From Sarcomyxa edulis (lineage: Eukaryota > Basidiomycota > Agaricomycetes > Agaricales > Mycenaceae), in assembly GCA_009761415.1 (NCBI GenBank), contig QUOL01000011.1, positions 930,001 to 994,000 of the forward strand: 64,000 nucleotides of DNA. The letters are read 5' to 3'. Below are positions 60,834 to 64,000 of this stretch, piece by piece. The position numbers and the translations under genes were made by a program. How positions within the stretch are numbered: position 1 is the first letter of the stretch; the number at the start of each line of letters is the position of its first letter. The notes under the pieces were generated by a model. It was not told the origin of the DNA. It worked only from the letters and a program-made list of their open reading frames with translations, and did no database searches.

Positions 60834-63800
60834 CGAGAGTCACCGCAAGCAATACTACACAAACCCAAATGGGTTATTGAGAAAGTGACGGCTTGGCCGA
60901 ACAGCTCGACTTGTTGCAACAATATCGGCAAGCCGACACCAGTGGACTCCTAGCTTTGGAACACTCCAAACTTGAGAAATAGATATAGTTGGACATGAAC
61001 TCCAATATTCTTGGGTTGTTTGAAACTCCCTTCCAGGCCAAAACCATTTGGGGCTGATAAAGATATTCACAACAATAGCAATTGTGCCTCGGTGGGGTCC
61101 CCGAGTCCATTATATGCGGAAAACAGGGATTTTTAAAGCAGCACTGCCCGCTGCTATGGGACCTTTACGAAATGATGTTGATAAAGCGCTACTGAGGACT
61201 TGATCAGGTTGATTTTGGCAAGAGTTCGGGGGAACAACGCTGGCGTAAAATGCTTGACCGATTCTAGTCATTACGTTATACTGTCCCACGGCCAAATCGG
61301 ATGCAATGTTAGATTCGGACTCACTATGCTTTTGCCATGCCACTTGCTCTGCGTTCAGAAACGCAACAAGCAAGCAACAAGTGTACTCTCTCACCCCGCT
61401 CATTCATACTCTTATCGCTCGATTGCACCATACAGAAGTTACGGAAGTTGAGCTCACTCATGGGGAATTGCGCCCGCCAAGATAGACACGTCGCACCAAT
61501 GCTACCCACGACGAGAGACCGAGGCCGTCAGAGACTGCAACAAGTCAGGTCCGCTCTCAATTGCAATTGCAATCTTCGAGTTGCATGTTAGGCTTGAAGC
61601 CTGTGCTATAGCCTTTTCACCGTTCCGCACAGGATGACAAGCTTACTATATTTTTAGCTATCAGCGTTACTTCCGAGCCTCTCGGCTATAATGTCAACAC
61701 CGAACCATGGATTTGAAATGAAATGCCTGGGGGGGAGGATCAGCATCGCATCCATATCGATACACGATCATTTTGTGCGATAGGTAAGCTGCCCTCGAGG
61801 CTCTCACAAAAGAAACTCCGACCTAATATCAATTCATTTGTGAGTGCTGCGTTATCCTTTTTATTTTTGACTAGTGACATCTCCCCATCAGCATATGTAG
61901 TCGGTCAGCACAATCTGCCATAGATGCATAGGCCCAAAATTGATGACTATGTCCTTATCGTTATCCTTATCAACGCCGTATTGACGTTTCGTTGACGTTG
62001 ACCGAGTTTCGACCTGTTATGTTTTTCGACTGCTAGGGCTTTCTGTCTACTGGAGGTTGGGAAAATGCGGTCATCTCACACGTTCCTCCTATCTAGCATA
62101 CTTACGCCGGTACGTCCATCCGATTACAATCAGGCCTCAATCTTACCACCGTTTGGACTTTGCATCATTTATTGTAGAGCGCCAGCAGAATTAGTGGTCA
62201 TTGATTTCTTATTCGAAGAGAGACGCATCAATACTAAAGGGCGCTGTTGTCATGTCATGCGTGATGATTCTAGTCAGTGATTGTGCGCTTATAACGATTG
62301 TAAGGATTATTGATGCTCATTATATGTGTGGCACCTCTCAAAATCGCTAGGTTCCTTAATTACTATGACATGCGCTGACTGTCGGCGGATTTGAGCTCTA
62401 AGGCCCCGTTTCATGCGGGAAATTTTGTTGCAGCTCTCAGAAGTTCATCGACACTTCATGCATTTTTTTACGATGCCGTGAGCATGTCCTAGCTATCTAT
62501 TCTTCTATCTGATGCTCAAGCCACCTCTACTACACGGGGTAATCAGGATCATGGGTGGCGCAGCCTATAGAATCCCCCTCAAGAGCATGCCAATAGATAC
62601 TGCGGCTCGTGCCTACATGATAGGATAGCCATCCAAATTGAATTTGCAAGGTGTAGCTGTCGCAGCGGGTTCACCGCAATATCTGAGCAAGAATCACCGG
62701 TATTGCTCTGCATGCGTATATATGTCCCTACTTTGACATTGTTACAGTATAGAGCAAGGCACATGGCTACCAAATCCGGGAAGAGCTCGGGCTCTAATTT
62801 AGAAGGTTTTCCCTCATTCCATGTCTATTTTCGAAGCTAATAATAAAGCGACGGTTCCTTCCCAGCGGATCTTTCGGTCCCGACGATCCTTCCTTGTGAT
62901 TCCGCCCGCTTCTATGAGCTCCCACGTAGATCTGCACGGAGTTTGCGATCTACCTTTCGGAAATCTAACGCGTGCGACGGTACGTTTTTGAAACCCTCCA
63001 GAGAACGCGCCTTTTTTCTCTGAGTCAATGAGTCTTACCACCGGGAGAACAAAACCTCCAACGGGGTTTAGACGAAGAGTTCTCCACAGAACCGGCCAAT
63101 CAGGCGAAGTGACCCAAAACGATGACTATCTGAGCAACGTGTTGATCTACAAAACCTATCAGGCCCGAAAGTACTACATAACTCGCCCGGGTTTCTTCCG
63201 AAAGCCGAGTACTAAGTGTTACTCATTAACAGCTTGTGCACGTACAAGGAGATATCACAATTTTGATGTTTGATTCATACTTCTTCAGGCTTCGTATTCG
63301 CCGCCATCTAATAAGCTCAAGGGCAGTTCAGTAATTGCGAACAGTCAACGAGAGATCATGGATTTACTAGACATATTCTGTTTCGGGTGTGCGATTTCAT
63401 GGAGTTCCTCGACTGATGAACACTCGTCCACTTTCAATACCACTACAGGATTGAACATTGAACGTTGAACTCCTAATGGTTAGTACAGCCGACGGCGTCT
63501 GTTTGATACTATTGATTTTCGAAGTTATTGGCGCCGCTGTCACATTTCAATGATTCTATCATGTAAGCTCCGGTCTTGATCCAACGTTCAGACTCAGACC
63601 GACTGCCACAGGACAGCCAGTGCAAGTTTCGAGCTGAAGAGCAACAATTACTAGGAGACTGTTTCGCTTTCAATTGAAGATTCCTCCGTCCTAAAGTACT
63701 ACATGAAGAGATGATAGATGGTAAGCCTTCCAATTCAATGAAAAATATAGCCAATCAAAGAAATACTTGAGAGATACCGGGTAATCGCAAGGTAATACAG

Positions 63801-63840
63801 TCTTGGAGCCTATCTGCGAGGCCGTATCACAAATTCGTAC
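60834..63840. other. 3-kb gene-poor region
   Basis: No gene is supported on either strand. The longest frame (61110-61403, minus) has no recognised likeness. No tRNA or rRNA feature was recognised. Confidence 0.45.
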
Positions 63841-64000
63841 CTGTGGCGACCTCTCGAAGTCGTTTATTTTCTTCCCATATCCTCTGATTTTCCTCGCCTA
63901 GTCTCGAGGCCTCTGCCCTGAGTCTTCGATTATCATCTTTGAGGACGGCCGCTTCATTTTCGGGTATCTGCACTCGTAGATTTTCGATCTCGGCAGCAAG
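63841..64000 (-). CDS. partial coiled-coil protein, runs off the right end
   Basis: The minus strand is open from 64000 to a donor (CACAG then GTACGA) at 63841. It encodes LAAEIENLRVQIPEN, then VLKDDNRRLRAEASRLGEEN, ending WEENKRLREVAT. Heptad spacing is clear. DDNRRL resembles LLDDNKRLF in the gene at 45941, so this may be another member of the same coiled-coil family. Too short for certainty. Confidence 0.55.

Noticed and set aside
1..64000. tRNA, rRNA, CRISPR arrays, transposase or reverse-transcriptase genes
   Set aside because: I looked for T-loop GGTTCRA patterns, repeated spacers and transposon protein motifs by eye and found none that hold up. A tRNA or covariance-model scan would be decisive.

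Overview
The window is nuclear DNA of a filamentous basidiomycete, most likely an Agaricomycete. Genes are dense and cut by many introns of about 50-65 bp with GT..AG ends. Most proteins resemble mushroom families: an Aleuria-type fucose lectin, secreted LysM proteins, a protein resembling DUF6697, and a Crinkler-like NTPase/nuclease. No rRNA, tRNA, CRISPR array or intact transposon was recognised. Exon joins were deduced by hand from splice signals and reading frame, so exact borders are provisional.

Layout, left to right. 0-9.3 kb holds three minus-strand genes: a MYND zinc-finger protein followed by a second copy of its C-terminal unit, a probable p31comet (Mad2-binding) homologue, and a large disordered protein with a C-terminal zinc finger. 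9.7-18.6 kb holds a large P-loop NTPase plus restriction-endonuclease-fold gene (Crinkler-like architecture) and RFC1, the large subunit of the clamp loader. Between them is a tandem duplication of about 1.1 kb that copied the RFC1 3' end together with the 5' end of its neighbour. 19-20.2 kb holds the fucose-lectin gene.

The centre is a large mirror. Arm A (22.1-26.4 kb) carries a LysM gene on minus and a DUF6697-like gene on plus. Arm B (36.2-40.3 kb) carries the same pair in reverse order and opposite strands. Homology extends into promoters and intergenic DNA. The DUF6697-like copy in arm B is broken, while both LysM copies are open. About 10 kb of unlike genes lies between the arms: two unrecognised conserved proteins, a long proline-rich disordered protein and a secreted epoxide-hydrolase-like alpha/beta hydrolase.

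40.4-47.7 kb carries a small family of coiled-coil proteins with a C-terminal zinc finger: an inverted pseudogene and two intact tandem genes. A further coiled-coil exon runs off the right end of the window. 50.6-55.8 kb holds a disordered orphan, MTAP (methionine salvage) and an SH3-domain protein. A three-repeat Myb transcription factor lies at 59.0-60.7 kb. Long gene-poor stretches (20.2-22.1, 37.5-39.3, 47.7-49, 55.8-59 and 60.8-63.8 kb) contain only decayed fragments. Housekeeping genes (RFC1, MTAP, Myb, probable p31comet) are thus interleaved with rapidly changing accessory genes.
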